This document shows, piece by piece, positions 48,701-62,944 of a DNA stretch of 64,000 nucleotides. Every line of letters starts with the position of its first letter. Positions within the stretch are counted from its first letter, which is position 1. The position numbers were made by a program, and so were the translations under genes. The notes under the pieces are model-generated. The model was not told the origin of the DNA. It did not search any database and saw nothing but the letters and a program-made list of their open reading frames with translations. Where the stretch lies: NCBI GenBank assembly GCA_903813345.2, contig CAIIXF020000002.1, positions 16,190,467 to 16,254,466 of the forward strand. The letters run 5' to 3'. Source of the DNA: Owenia fusiformis (Eukaryota > Annelida > Polychaeta > Sabellida > Oweniidae).

Positions 48701-51700
48701 AGTTGTTATTTTACATAAAACTTTACATAAAAACTTTAAATAAAACTTTACACTATACTTTACTCTACGCTACTAAAAATTTACAGAATATTACAAAAGA
48801 TAAAATTTATTTCTCCCAATTTGATATAAACCAGTAGACTTCCATATTTTTGATTTTGAAACATGAACTCTATCCCCCCGGAAACCCAACCACCCCCCTC
48901 CCACTTTACCTTAGAGTCCAAGTTTCTCCACCAAAAATATGGGTCGGCCAACAAAAGTCCACAAGTAAATATCAAACTGGGAGGCGCCCCCCATCCCTAT
49001 GCAAAACCAGGAAGGAATACTTAACTTAGGTAGCAGGAACGCAGGAACGCAGCTGTTGTCTCGGTTGTGTTGTTGGTCATCGGGCTCCTCATCTCCAAGC
49101 TGAAAGGGAACCTGAAAACAGAGGAACTAACCTGTTGTAATAATTGAATAGAAAAAAGTACTTACTTTGGTGCTTTGGTGACAGGAACACGAACACCTCT
49201 CGCCCATGATACTGTTTACGTGGACCGGACCTGATGGCTCAAAGTTGTCGAAAGACTGATCCAGCTGTCGCCCTAACTTGGTGTGTTTTCTGCATTTCTC
49301 TCATAGTTGTACCTGAAAGATACAAGATAAGAAAATGAAAAATACAAGGATGCAACTTGGTCGAGTCACTTCCAATACAAGCGGAGGAGGGAATGCAAAG
49401 ACATTCCTTTCATTGACTCTAGTAAATCTGTCATAGCCTTATACCCCTCCTGGCTCAAGATTTATATCATCAAGTCAACTAACTGCTTGGGCAGATGTAA
49501 CTCTGTAGGAAGAATGGAATAGTTGAGCATATGTATATTCTTTAAGAACACAGACCACATGTGAAAATAATGAAACATGGCTTCATGGTACATCTGTACA
49601 TTAAGTGAAATCAAGGCAGTCCTCTTTTAGTGTATTTCTTAGAAACAATGTTTGCCAAACATACATGTGCCAACAATGGGATTAAAATCCCAACAATTGA
49701 AAAATCTGTCGTTGTGGAATAACCGTACTGAACCAGAGAGCAAAATCATCAAATGATAGAACTGATTATGTGTTACAGTACCTTTAACAAGATGGTATGT
49801 AGATATAAATGCTGCAGATAGGTAGGACAAATTGCAGATTCTCTGTGGTTTTCCTTTTGTGTTTCTTTTTGTTCTCTCCAAGGCAAGAGGTATGTAGATC
49901 ACAAATGCTGCAGGTAGGTAGCACAAATTGTAGATTCTCTGTGGTTTTCCCTTTGTGGTTCTTTTTGTTCTCTAAAAGGCAAGAGGACTGCACCTGAAAG
50001 TACATTTAAGGAAAAGATCAGCGATGGTTCAATTAAAAAGAAAGCAACCCCGAAACTAAGCCCACAATTTTAACATGAAAACCCAAAAGAAAAGACCCTT
50101 CAATCTACAACTGTAGCTAAAATGAACACAAGACTTCAGACCTTCAAAATTTAGATCTGGAGTAGTACTTGAAGTCAACTTTAAAATTGAATCATTACTG
50201 AGTAAGTACTGGTCAAAGAAATACAATACAATACAAAACAAAACAATACAAAACTATACAATACAATACAATACAATACAATACCAAACAATACAATACT
50301 AAGCACTAGATCCATGATCTTGGTCATCTGGTTCGTTGCTTGTCTGGTTCGTTGCTTGTCTGGTTCGTTGGTTGTTTGGTTCGTTGGATGGAGTGTTGAT
50401 TAGTTTGTTGATTAATTAGTTAGTTGATTGGTTAGTTTTAACCTATTGGGTGGTCTGGTGGTTGTCTGGTTGGTTAGTTGGTTGGTTAGTAAGTAAGTTA
50501 GTTAATAGATTAAGCCTATTGGGTCATTGGTTGGTCGGTTGGATGTTCGGTAAGTTGGTTGGTTGGTTGTCTGGTTGTTTGACTTCACCCCAAGAAAAAC
50601 TGGAATAGTACTGGGAGCAGCCCCCTGCTAATGGGATGCAACTGATTGCAAGAGATAAAAACTGGTCAAAAGCGACATCTACAGTAAGTCCTTGAAACTC
50701 AACCTAGTCCCCTAATGGAGACAAATGTGATTTCAACAGGACTGTCTTTCTGCAGGAAAACTGAAAAACTACTGGGAGTTCCCCCCTGCTAATGGGATGC
50801 AACTGATTGCAAGAGATAAAACTGGTCAAAATGCGACATCTACTGTAAGTCCTTGAAACTCAACCTAATCCCCTAATGGAGACAAATGTGATTTCAACAG
50901 GACTGTCTTTCCGCAGGAACACTGGAAGAGTACTGGGAGTCCCCCCCTGCTAATGGGATGCAATTGATTGCAAGAGATAAAAACTGGTCAGAGCGACATG
51001 TACGGTAGGTCCTTGAAACTCAACCTAGTCCCCTAATGGAGACAAATGTGATTTCAACAGGACCGTCCTTCCGCACGAAAACTGGAATAGTACTGGGAGT
51101 CCCCCCCTGCTAATGGGATGCAACTGATTGCAAGAGATGAAAACTGGTCAAAAGCGACATCTACGGTAAGTCCTTGAAACTCAACCTAGTCCCCTAATGG
51201 AGACAAATGTGATTTCAACAGGACTGTCTTTCCGCAGGAAAACTGGAAGAGTACTTGGATTCCCCCCCCCCTGCTAATGGGATGCAATTGATTGCAAGAG
51301 ATAAAAACTGGTCAGAGCGACATGTACGGTAGGTCCTTGAAACTCAACCTAGTCCCCTAATGGAGATAAATGTGATTTCAACCGGACTGTCATTCCGCAG
51401 GAAAACTGGAATAGAACTGGGAGTTCCCCCCCCCCCCTTCTAATGGGATGCAACTGATTGCAAGAGATAAAACTGGTCAAAATGCGACATCTACTGTAAG
51501 TCCTGGAAACTTGACCTAGTCCCCTCGTGGAAAAAATGTGATTCCAACAGGACCGTCTTTTCGCAGGGACTTCACCATCTGTGCTACAAATAGACAAACC
51601 ATGTTGTAGTAGTTGTTATTTTACATAAAACTTTACATAAAAACTTTAAATAAAACTTTACACTATACTTTACTCTACGCTACTAAAAATTTACAGAATA

Positions 51701-54700
51701 TTACAAAAGATAAAATTTATTTCTCCCAATTTGATATAAACCAGTAGACATCCATATTTTTGATTTTGAAACATGAACTCTATCCCCCCGGAAACCCAAC
51801 CACCCCCCTCCCACTTTACCTTAGAGTCCAAGTTTCTCCACCAAAAATATGGGTCGGCCAACAAAAGTCCACAAGTAAATATCAAACTGGGAGGCGCCCC
51901 CCATCCCTATGCAAAACCAGGAAGGAATACTTAACTTAGGTAGCAGGAACGCAGGAACGCAGCTGTTGTCTCGGTTGTGTCGTTGGTCATCGGGCTCCTC
52001 ATCTCCAAGCTGAAAGGGAACCTGAAAACAGAGGAACTAACCTGTTGTAATAATTGAATAGAAAAAAGTACTTACTTTGGTGCTTTGGTGACAGGAACAC
52101 GAACACCTCTCGCCCATGATACTGTTTACGTGGACCGGACCTGATGGCTCAAAGTTGTCGAAAGACTGATCCAGCTGTCGCCCTGACTTGGTGTGTTTGC
52201 TGCATCTCTCTCATAGTTGTACCTGAAAGATACAAGATAAGAAAATGAAAAATACAAGGATGCAACTTGGTCGAGTCACTTCCAATACAAGCGGAGGAGG
52301 GAATGCAAAGACATTCCTTTCATTGACTCTAGTAAATCTGTCATAGCCTTATACCCCTCCTGGCTCAAGATTTATATCATCAAGTCAACTAACTGCTTGG
52401 GCAGATGTAACTCTGTAGGAAGAATGGAATAGTTGAGCATATGTATATTCTTTAAGAACACAGACCACATGTGAAAATAATGAAACATGGCTTCATGGTA
52501 CATCTGTACATTAAGTGAAATCAAGGCAGTCCTCTTTTAGTGTATTTCTTAGAAACAATGTTTGCCAAACATACATGTGCCAACAATGGGATTAGAATCC
52601 CAACAATTGAAAAATCTGTCGTTGTGGAATAACCGTACTGAACCAGAGAGCAAAATCATCAAATGATAGAACTGATTATGTGTTACAGTACCTTTAACAA
52701 GATGGTATGTAGATATAAATGCTGCAGATAGGTAGCACAAATTGCAGATTCTCTGTGGTTTTCCTTTTGTGTTTCTTTTTGTTCTCTCCAAGGCAAGAGG
52801 TATGTAGATCACAAATGCTGCAGGTAGGTAGCACAAATTGTAGATTCTCTGTGGTTTTCCCTTTGTGGTTCTTTTTGTTCTCTAAAAGGCAAGAGGACTG
52901 CACCTGAAAGTACATTTAAGGAAAAGATCAGCGATGGTTCAATTAAAAAGAAAGCAACCCCGAAACTAAGCCCACAATTTTAACATGAAAACCCAAAAGA
53001 AAAGACCCTTCAATCTACAACTGTAGCTAAAATGAACACAAGACTTCAGACCTTCAAAATTTAGATCTGGAGTAGTACTTGAAGTCAACTTTAAAATTGA
53101 ATCATTACTGAGTAAGTACTGGTCAAAGAAATACAATACAATACAAAACAATACAAAACTATACAATACAATACAATACAATACAATACCAAACAATACA
53201 ATACTAAGCACTAGATCCATGATCTTGGTCATCTGGTTCGTTGCTTGTCTGGTTCGTTGCTTGTCTGGTTCGTTGGTTGTTTGGTTCGTTGGATGGAGTG
53301 TTGATTAGTTTGTTGATTAATTAGTTAGTTGGTTGATTAGTTTTAACCTATTGGGTGGTCTGGTGGTTGTCTGGTTGGTTAGTTGGTTGGTTAGTAAGTA
53401 AGTTAGTTAATAGATTAAGCCTATTGGGTCATTGGTTGGTTGGTTGGATGTTCGGTAAGTTGGTTGGTTGGTTGTCTGGTTGTTTGACTTCCCCCCAAGA
53501 AAAACTGGAATAGTACTGGGAGCAGCCCCATGCTAATGGGATGCAACTGATTGCAAGAGATAAAAACTGGTCAAAAGCGACATCTACAGTAAGTCCTTGA
53601 AACTCAACCTAGTCCCCTAATGGAGACAAATGTGATTTCAACAGGACTGTCTTTCTGCAGGAAAACTGAAAAACTACTGGGAGTTCCCCCCCTGCTAATG
53701 GGATGCAACTGATTGCAAGAGATAAAACTGGTCAAAATGCGACATCTTCTGTAAGTCCTTGAAACTCAACCTAGTCCCCTAATGGAGACAAATGTGATTT
53801 CAACAGGACTGTCTTTCCGCAGGAACACTGGAAGAGTACTGGGAGTCCCCCCCCCCTGCTAATGGGATGCAATTGATTGCAAGAGATAAAAACTGGTCAG
53901 AGCGACATGTACGGTAGGTCCTTGAAACTCAACCTAGTCCCCTAATGGAGACAAATGTGATGTCAACAGGACCGTCCTTCCGCACGAAAACTGGAATAGT
54001 ACTGGGAGTCCCCCCCCCTGCTAATGGGATGCAACTGATTGCAAGAGATGAAAACTGGTCAAAAGCGACATCTACGGTTAGTCCTTGAAACTCAACCTAG
54101 TCCCCTAATGGAGACAAATGTGATTTCAACAGGACTGTCTTTCCGCAGGAACACTGGAAGAGTACTGGGAGTCCCCCCCCCCTGCTAATGGGATGCAATT
54201 GATTGCAAGAGATAAAAACTGGTCAGAGCGACATGTACGGTAGGTCCTTGAAACTCAACCTAGTCCCCTAATGGAGACAAATGTGATTTCAACAGGACCG
54301 TCCTTCCGCACGAAAACTGGAATAGTACTTGGATTCCCCCCCCCCCTGCTAATGGGATGCAATTGATTGCAAGAGATAAAAACTGGTCAGAGCGACATGT
54401 ACGGTAGGTCCTTGAAACTCAACCTAGTCCCCTAATGGAGATAAATGTGATTTCAACAGGACTGTCATTCCGCAGGAAAACTGGAATAGTACTGGGAGTC
54501 CCCCCCCTTCTAATGGGATGCAACTGATTGCAAGAGATAAAACTGGTCAAAATGCGACATCTACTGTAAGTCCTGGAAACTTGACCTAGTCCCCTCGTGG
54601 AAAAAATGTGATTCCAACAGGACCGTCTTTTCGCAGGGACTTCACCATCTGTGCTACAAATAGACAAACCATGTTGTAGTAGTTGTTATTTTACATAAAA

Positions 54701-57700
54701 CTTTACATAAAAACTTTAAATAAAACTTTACACTTTACTTTACTTTACGCTACTAAAAATTTACAGAATATTACAAAAGATAAAATGTATTTCTCCCAAT
54801 TTGATATAAACCAGAAGACTTCCATATTTTTGATTTTGAAACATGAACTCTATCCCCCCGGAAACCCAACCACCCCCCTCCCACTTTACCTTAGAGTCCA
54901 AGTTTCTCCACCAAAAATATGGGTCGGCCAACAAAAGTCCACAAGTAAATATCAAACTGGGAGGCGCCCCCCATCCCTATGCAAAACCAGGAAGGAATAC
55001 TTAACTTAGGTAGCAGGAACGCAGGAACGCAGCTGTTGTCTCGGTTGTGTTGTTGGTCATCGGGCTCCTCATCTCCAAGCTGAAAGGGAACCTGAAAACA
55101 GAGGAACTAACCTGTTGTAATAATTGAATAGAAAAAAGTACTTACTTTGGTGCTTTGGTGACAGGAACACGAACACCTCTCGCCCATGATACTGTTTACG
55201 TGGACCGGACCTGATGGCTCAAAGTTGTCGAAAGACTGATCCAGCTGTCGCCCTAACTTGGTGTGTTTGCTGCATCTCTCTCATAGTTGTACCTGAAAGA
55301 TACAAGATAAGAAAATGAAAAATACAAGGATGCAACTTGGTCGAGTCACTTCCAATACAAGCGGAGGAGGGAATGCAAAGACATTCCTTTCATTGACTCT
55401 AGTAAATCTGTCATAGCCTTATACCCCTCCTGGCTCAAGATTTATATCATCAAGTCAACTAACTGCTTGGGCAGATGTAACTCTGTAGGAAGAATGGAAT
55501 AGTTGAGCATATGTATATTCTTTAAGAACACAGACCACATGTGAAAATAATGAAACATGGCTTCATGGTACATCTGTACATTAAGTGAAATCAAGGCAGT
55601 CCTCTTTTAGTGTATTTCTTAGAAACAATGTTTGCCAAACATACATGTGCCAACAATGGGATTAGAATCCCAACAATTGAAAAATCTGTCGTTGTGGAAT
55701 AACCGTACTGAACCAGAGAGCAAAATCATCAAATGATAGAACTGATTATGTGTTACAGTACCTTTAACAAGATGGTATGTAGATATAAATGCTGCAGATA
55801 GGTAGGACAAATTGCAGATTCTCTGTGGTTTTCCTTTTGTGTTTCTTTTTGTTCTCTCCAAGGCAAGAGGTATGTAGATCACAAATGCTGCAGGTAGGTA
55901 GCACAAATTGTAGATTCTCTGTGGTTTTCCCTTTGTGGTTCTTTTTGTTCTCTAAAAGGCAAGAGGACTGCACCTGAAAGTACATTTAAGGAAAAGATCA
56001 GCGATGGTTCAATTAAAAAGAAAGCAACCCCGAAACTAAGCCCACAATTTTAACATGAAAACCCAAAAGAAAAGACCCTTCAATCTACAACTGTAGCTAA
56101 AATGAACACAAGACTTCAGACCTTCAAAATTTAGATCTGGAGTAGTACTTGAAGTCAACTTTAAAATTGAATCATTACTGAGTAAGTACTGGTCAAAGAA
56201 CTACAATACAATACAAAACAAAACAATACAAAACTATACAATACAATACAATACAATAAAATACCAAACAATACAATACTAAGCACTAGATCCATGATCT
56301 TGGTCATCTGGTTCGTTGCTTGTCTGGTTCGTTGCTTGTCTGGTTCGTTGGTTGTTTGGTTCGTTGGATGGAGTGTTGATTAGTTTGTTGATTAATTAGT
56401 TAGTTGGTTGGTTAGTTTTAACCTATTGGGTGGTCTGGTGGTTGTCTGGTTGGTTAGTTGGTTGGTTAGTAAGTAAGTTAGTTAATAGATTAAGCCTATT
56501 GGGTCATTGGTTGGTCGGTTGGATGTTCGGTAAGTTGTTTGGTTGGTTGTCTGGTTGTTTGACTTCCCCCCAAGAAAAACTGGAATAGTACTGGGAGCAG
56601 CCCCCTGCTAATGGGATGCAACTGATTGCAAGAGATAAAAACTGGTCAAAAGCGACATCTACAGTAAGTCCTTGAAACTCAACCTAGTCCCCTAATGGAG
56701 ACAAATGTGATTCCAACAGGACTGTCTTTCTGCAGGAAAACTGAAAAACTACTGGGAGTCCCCCCCCTGCTAATGGGATGCAACTGATTGCAAGAGATGA
56801 AAACTGGTCAAAAGCGACATCTACTGTAAGTCCTTGAAACTCAACCTAGTCCCCTAATGGAGACAAATGTGATTTCAACAGGACTGTCTTTCCGCAGGAA
56901 AACTGGAAGAGTACTTGGATTCCCCCCCCCCTGCTAATGGGATGCAATTGATTGCAAGAGATAAAAACTGGTCAGAGCGACATGTACGGTAGGTCCTTGA
57001 AACTCAACCTAGTCCCCTAATGGAGATAAATGTGATTTCAACAGGACTGTCATTCCGCAGGAAAACTGGAATAGTACTGGGAGTTCCCCCCCCTTCTAAT
57101 GGGATGCAACTGATTGCAAGAGATAAAACTGGTCAAAATGCGACATCTACTGTAAGTCCTGGAAACTTGACATAGTCCCTCGTGGAAAAAATGTGATTCC
57201 AACAGGACCGTCTTTTCGCAGGGACTTCACCATCTGTGCTACAAATAGACAAACCATGTTGTAGTAGTTGTTATTTTACATAAAACTTTACATAAAAACT
57301 TTAAATAAAACTTTACACTATACTTTACTCTACGCTACTAAAAATTTACAGAATATTACAAAAGATAAAATTTATTTCTCCCAATTTGATATAAACCAGT
57401 AGACTTCCATATTTTTGATTTTGAAACATGAACTCTATCCCCCCCAGAAACCCAACCACCCCCCTCCCACTTTACCTTAGAGTCCAAGTTTCTCCACCAA
57501 AAATATGGGTCGGCCAACAAAAGTCCACAAGTAAATATCAAACTGGGAGGCGCCCCCCATCCCTATGCAAAACCAGGAAGGAATACTTAACTTAGGTAGC
57601 AGGAACGCAGGAACGCAGCTGTTGTCTCGGTTGTGTTGTTGGTCATCGGGCTCCTCATCTCCAAGCTGAAAGGGAACCTGAAAACAGAGGAACTAACCTG

Positions 57701-60009
57701 TTGTAATAATTGAATAGAAAAAAGTACTTACTTTGGTGCTTTGGTGACAGGAACACCTCTCGCCCATGATACTGTTTACGTGGACCGGACCTGATGGCTC
57801 AAAGTTGTCGAAAGACTGATCCAGCTGTCGCCCTAACTTGGTGTGTTTGCTGCATCTCTCTCATAGTTGTACCTGAAAGATACAAGATAAGAAAATGAAA
57901 AATACAAGGATGCAACTTGGTCGAGTCACTTCCAATACAAGCGGAGGAGGGAATGCAAAGACATTCCTTTCATTGACTCTAGTAAATCTGTCATAGCCTT
58001 ATACCCCTCCTGGCTCAAGATTTATATCATCAAGTCAACTAACTGCTTGGGCAGATGTAACTCTGTAGGAAGAATGGAATAGTTGAGCATATGTATATTC
58101 TTTAAGAACACAGACCACATGTGAAAATAATTAAACATGGCTTCATGGTACATCTGTACATTAAGTGAAATCAAGGCAGTCCTCTTTTAGTGTATTTCTT
58201 AGAAACAATGTTTGCCAAACATACATGTGCCAACAATGGGATTAGAATCCCAACAATTGAAAAATCTGTCGTTGTGGAATAACCGTACTGAACCAGAGAG
58301 CAAAATCATCAAATGATAGAACTGATTATGTGTTACAGTACCTTTAACAAGATGGTATGTAGATATAAATGCTGCAGATAGGTAGGACAAATTGCAGATT
58401 CTCTGTGGTTTTCCTTTTGTGTTTCTTTTTGTTCTCTCCAAGGCAAGAGGTATGTAGATCACAAATGCTGCAGGTAGGTAGCACAAATTGTAGATTCTCT
58501 GTGGTTTTCCCTTTGTGGTTCTTTTTGTTCTCTAAAAGGCAAGAGGACTGCACCTGAAAGTACATTTAAGGAAAAGATCAGCGATGGTTCAATTAAAAAG
58601 AAAGCAACCCCGAAACTAAGCCCACAATTTTAACATGAAAACCCAAAAGAAAAGACCCTTCAATCTACAACTGTAGCTAAAATGAACACAAGACTTCAGA
58701 CCTTCAAAATTTAGATCTGGAGTAGTACTTGAAGTCAACTTTAAAATTGAATCATTACTGAGTAAGTACTGGTCAAAGAAATACAATACAATACAAAACA
58801 AAACAATACAAAACTATACAATACGATACAATACAATACCAAACAATACAATACTAAGCACTAGATCCATGATCTTGGTCATCTGGTTCGTTGCTTGTCT
58901 GGTTCGTTGCTTGTCTGGTTCGTTGCTTGTCTGGATCGTTGCTTGTCTGGTTCGTTGCTTGTCTGGTTCGTTGCTTGTCTGGTTCGTTGGTTGTTTGGTT
59001 CGTTGGATGGAGTGTTGATTAGTTTGTTGATTAATTAGTTAGTTGGTTGGTCAGTTTTAACCTATTGGGTGGTCTGGTGGTTGTCTGGTTGGTTAGTTGG
59101 TTGGTTAGTAAGTAAGTTAGTTAATAGATTAAGCCTATTGGGTCATTGGTTGGTCGGTTGGATGTTCGGTAAGTTGGTTGGTTGTCTGGTTGTTTGACTT
59201 CCCCCCAAGAAAAACTGGAATAGTACTGGGAGCAGCCCCCTGCTAATGGGATGCAACTGATTGCAAGAGATAAAAACTGGTCAAAAGCGACATCTACAGT
59301 AAGTCCTTGAAACTCAACCTAGTCCCCTAATGGAGACAAATGTGATTTCAACAGGACTGTCTTTCTGCAGGAAAACTGAAAAACTACTGGGAGTTCCCCC
59401 CCCCTGCTAATGGGATGCAGCTGATTGCAAGAGATAAAACTGGTCAAAATGCGACATCTACTGTAAGTCCTTGAAACTCAACCTAGTCCCCTAATGGAGA
59501 CAAATGTGATTTCAACAGGACTGTCTTTCCGCAGGAACACTGGAAGAGTACTGGGAGTCCCCCCCCTGCTAATGGGATGCAATTGATTGCAAGAGATAAA
59601 AACTGGTCAGAGCGACATGTACGGTAGGTCCTTGAAACTCAACCTAGTCCCCTAATGGAGACAAATGTGATTTCAACAGGACCGTCCTTCCGCACGAAAA
59701 CTGGAATAGTACTGGGAGTCCCCCCCCCCTGCTAATGGGATGCAACTGATTGCAAGAGATGAAAACTGGTCAAAAGCGACATCTACGGTTAGTCCTTGAA
59801 ACTCAACCTAGTCCCCTAATGGAGACAAATGTGATTTCAACAGGACTGTCTTTCCGCAGGAAAACTGGAAGAGTACTTGGATTCCCCCCTCTGCTAATGG
59901 GATGCAATTGATTGCAAGAGATAAAAACTGGTCAGAGCGACATGTACGGTAGGTCCTTGAAACTCAACCTAGTCCCCTAATGGAGATAAATGTGATTTCA
60001 ACAGGACTT

Positions 60010-60252
60010 AATTTAATTAAAAAGAAAGAAAACCCCGAAACTAAGCCCAAAATTTTAACATGAAAACCCAAAAGAAAAGACCCTTCAATCTACAACTGTA
60101 GCTAAAATGAACACAAGACTTCAGACCTTTAAAATTTAGATCTGGAGTAGTACTTGAAGTCAACTTTAAAATTGAATCATTACTGAGTAAGTGCTGGTCA
60201 TCGAAATACAATACAATACAAACCAAAACAATACAAAACTATACAATACAAT
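60010..60252. repeat. Isolated fragment of a macrosatellite unit
   Basis: A diverged copy of the middle of the unit (AACCCCGAAACTAAGCCCA onward, ending in the ACAAT microsatellite), joined directly to the broken last minisatellite. It marks the array's right edge and suggests a deletion or recombination there. Confidence 0.8.
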
Positions 60253-60476
60253 ATCTTTCAGTTTTGCACAAAGAGTGCACTGATGTGCCTAGAAAAGACT
60301 TGTGAAAATAATGTTTTGAAAAAGTGTATAAAAACAAGAAAATTCAGTGAAAAAATTCAGAAAATTTCCAATTTTTTACACTGAATTTTCTCGTTTTTTT
60401 ATACATTTTACAAAACAAATCTTCTCACAAGGCTTTTCTAGGTACATAAGTGCACTCTTTGTGCAAACTTGGAAAA
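60253..60476. mobile_element. Near-complete palindrome, about 224 bp
   Basis: Arms of about 100 bp, starting CAGTTTTGCACAAAGAGTGC and ending in the complement, with a short central loop near AATTCAGTGAAAAAATTCAG. It is a foldback MITE next to the macrosatellite edge. Confidence 0.75.
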
Positions 60477-61036
60477 TGTTGAGAATGTGGGGAAGGAGTT
60501 ATTCTTGTTTGAAAAATAACATGTGACTCAATTGAGGAATGCAGAAAATTTCCCAATATGCACTTTGGCCTTAGGTTTAATCTTTCCAAACAACATTTTT
60601 GCCCGTGCTATTTTCTGGAACAAAATAAATAAAGTATGAAGACGTGTGTGTATTGCCTTGCTTTTTTAGGAAAGTAGCATTAGATTGTCTTCTCTAAGTA
60701 AACCTAGAATAGTCGAAACAGTAATGTTTGTGACTACTTTGAATTTAAAAAATACAGATGTAAGCAATCAAATGACCATATTGAAACAGTTTATGGAAAA
60801 ATAGAAACATTTATATTTATCCTAACCTAATACTGGAAATCCAGTATTATTGAGAAGCTTGGAGTAGAGATTTAGAAAATTGTAAAGGTGGTCATTTTGA
60901 ATGATTCTTCTTGAGATTTCAGCATTTTATGGAGTTGCCAATTACCTGCTACCAGGTTTACTAAAAAAGACATTGCAAGGATACTTTTGCATACTTTCTA
61001 CTTTATTTTGTACCAGGAAACAACATTGGCAGTTAC
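60477..61036. other. No feature recognised
   Basis: AT-rich spacer; one 60-codon open frame (60901-61083) without support. Confidence 0.35.
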
Positions 61037-61428
61037 AGTCAGTTACACTGCTTCAAAGGCAAGCAGTTAAACCTGAAATATAAGAAATCTAAATAATATT
61101 GTGCAATAATATATAGAAAAATATATTCATATTGCACACGAATGACATTTTTATATGTTGGGTTGCTTGTAAATAGGCTCATAAAGTCTGTAACCTCTTA
61201 TATTTTGATGCTTCTCTACCATGTTAATTCTCAAAAAATAACATGGCGGGCAGACCTCAAATTACAAGAGGGCACAGGCTTATTGCACTAAACACTAAAT
61301 AATCTGAAATATACAAATGTCATTCGTGTGCAATGTGAATATATTTTTCTATATATTATGTCTCAATGGTCTGTAGATTTCTTATTTTTCAGGTTCAACT
61401 GCTTGCCTTTGAAGCAGTGTAACAGACT
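61037..61428. mobile_element. Second copy of the 390-bp palindromic MITE family
   Basis: Ends AGTCAGTTACACTGCTTC and near complement. The interior matches 31206-31596 in order (ATTGTGCAATAATATAT, GAATGACATTT, CTCTTATATTTTGATG, CACAGGCTTATTGCAC). More diverged than the first copy. Confidence 0.75.
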
Positions 61429-62085
61429 GTACAGAATAGCATTTTTTCAAAAATGTTGTTCAGAAAGAATAACCCAACCACAGAAAATATCCGTACCGTT
61501 GTCGTTGTGGTGCATGACACCACCATTCGTACTTTTGCAGTTTGTGTTTTTACCTATTTCTTAGTTTTCTTCGTCTGGAACAACTGCATGCTTTTAGACA
61601 CGTGTAATAGTTTAAAACTTTTGTTTAGTCCCATACTGGTACTTTTCCATCATACTTTGTTTTTCCACTTCTTACAACGTGGCTATGGTTGTCCACTTAT
61701 GAAATCATCCAAAACGAGCATTATGCTGGCATAATAATCCGGACTCTACTTATTCATTTTGTCTACAACAACGGCAAATAACAGCATTTTTTGTGATATA
61801 CTGTGTTATTTACGTATCGGCATTTTTCAAATTCGAAAATTCCTCTTATTTGTATAATGAATGCTCATAGGGATGGAAACACGTGATCAGACATACGGTA
61901 GTCTGTTGAGATTGACCAATGAACAACGCCGAGAAATTACTGTAATCGAATGCTAGTACACATCATGTTCGAATTTCACGACGCTAGACATTAAATGCAT
62001 GCTAGTGTGAATATTGCGTTCTATTTATACAACGTTTCAATCACATAAACATAAACATTAAAATAACGTGAACATAAAATTTATT
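61429..62085. other. No feature recognised
   Basis: Two overlapping open frames of 78 and 93 codons (61328-61564, 61453-61734) have no splice or domain support and partly overlap the MITE. Confidence 0.3.
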
Positions 62086-62715
62086 GAAAATGTCTACATA
62101 AAAACTCATCCATTCTTCGTGGATAAAGTTAAAGTCCAATAAAGTTACATTTTATGACAAAGTAACGTGTTTTGAAAATGGTTACATAAAAATTCATCCA
62201 TTCTTCATGGAGAACGTTAAAGTCCAATAAAGTTACGTACGTTTTAAGGTAAAGTTACGTGTTTTGAAAATGCCTACTTAAAAACTCATCCATTCTTCGT
62301 GGATAAAAGTTAAAGTCCAATAAAGTTACGTGTTTTAGGGGAAGTAACGTGATTTGAAAATGCCTACATAAAAACTAATCCATTCTTCGTGGATAAAGTT
62401 AAAATGAAGTTACGTTTTTAAAGCAAAGTAACGTGTTTTGAAAGTGCCTACAAAAAAATTCATGCATTCCTCATTGAGAAAAGTTAAAATCCAATAAAGT
62501 TACGCTTTTATGGCAAAGTAACTTGTTTTGAAAATACCTGGTACATAAAAAATTCATTCATTCGTTGTGGAGAAAAGTCAAGTAAAGTTACATGTACGTT
62601 CTAATGGCAAAGTAACGTGTTCTGAATATGCATACATAAAAAAGCATTCATTTTTAATGGAGACAAGTCAAAGTCCAATAAAGTAACGTGTTAAATGCAA
62701 AGTAACGTGATTTAA
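62086..62715. repeat. About 88-bp tandem repeat, seven copies
   Basis: Units contain CATAAAAACTCATCCATTCT, TTAAAGTCCAATAAAGTTAC and CAAAGTAACGTGTTTTGAAA. Spacing varies from 83 to 94 bp and copies are imperfect. Confidence 0.8.
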
Positions 62716-62944
62716 AAATTTTCGAATTGTTACTTGTAAAAGAGACGAAAAAGCGTGACTTTTGAAATGTCAATATTTTCTGTCTCTAAATCATGACACA
62801 TATATACTATATCTGTATCAAATTCCAAGTAAGAACGATCGTTTCTCGTGAGCTTTCGTTTCTCGTGAGCTTTCGTGCAAAACTTTTTGAACGACCCTGA
62901 TACTAAGTTGGAATTCTACATTTTTGCGATCGCATGTAGTTAAC

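Larger units (their letters stand above)
37479..60009. repeat. Macrosatellite: eight units of about 2.6-3.1 kb
   Basis: Units start with CCAAGCTGAAAGGGAAC at about 37481, 40199, 43122, 46199, 49095, 52005, 55075 and 57661. Each holds, in order: an exon-like block, a spacer, a duplicated block of about 85 bp (CACAAATTGCAGATTCTCTG), an ACAAT-type microsatellite, a GGTT/TTCG-type simple repeat and a 163-bp minisatellite. A fixed tail follows (CTACAAATAGACAAACC to CTCCTCATCT). Units are close to identical. The first lacks about 190 bp (near 37780) and the last breaks off in the minisatellite at 60009. No unit has an open frame above 100 codons that looks coding. Confidence 0.95.

Noticed and set aside
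61328-61734. Overlapping plus-strand frames as a small membrane protein gene
   Set aside because: They start inside a MITE, have no Kozak or splice support, and are AT-rich chance frames.
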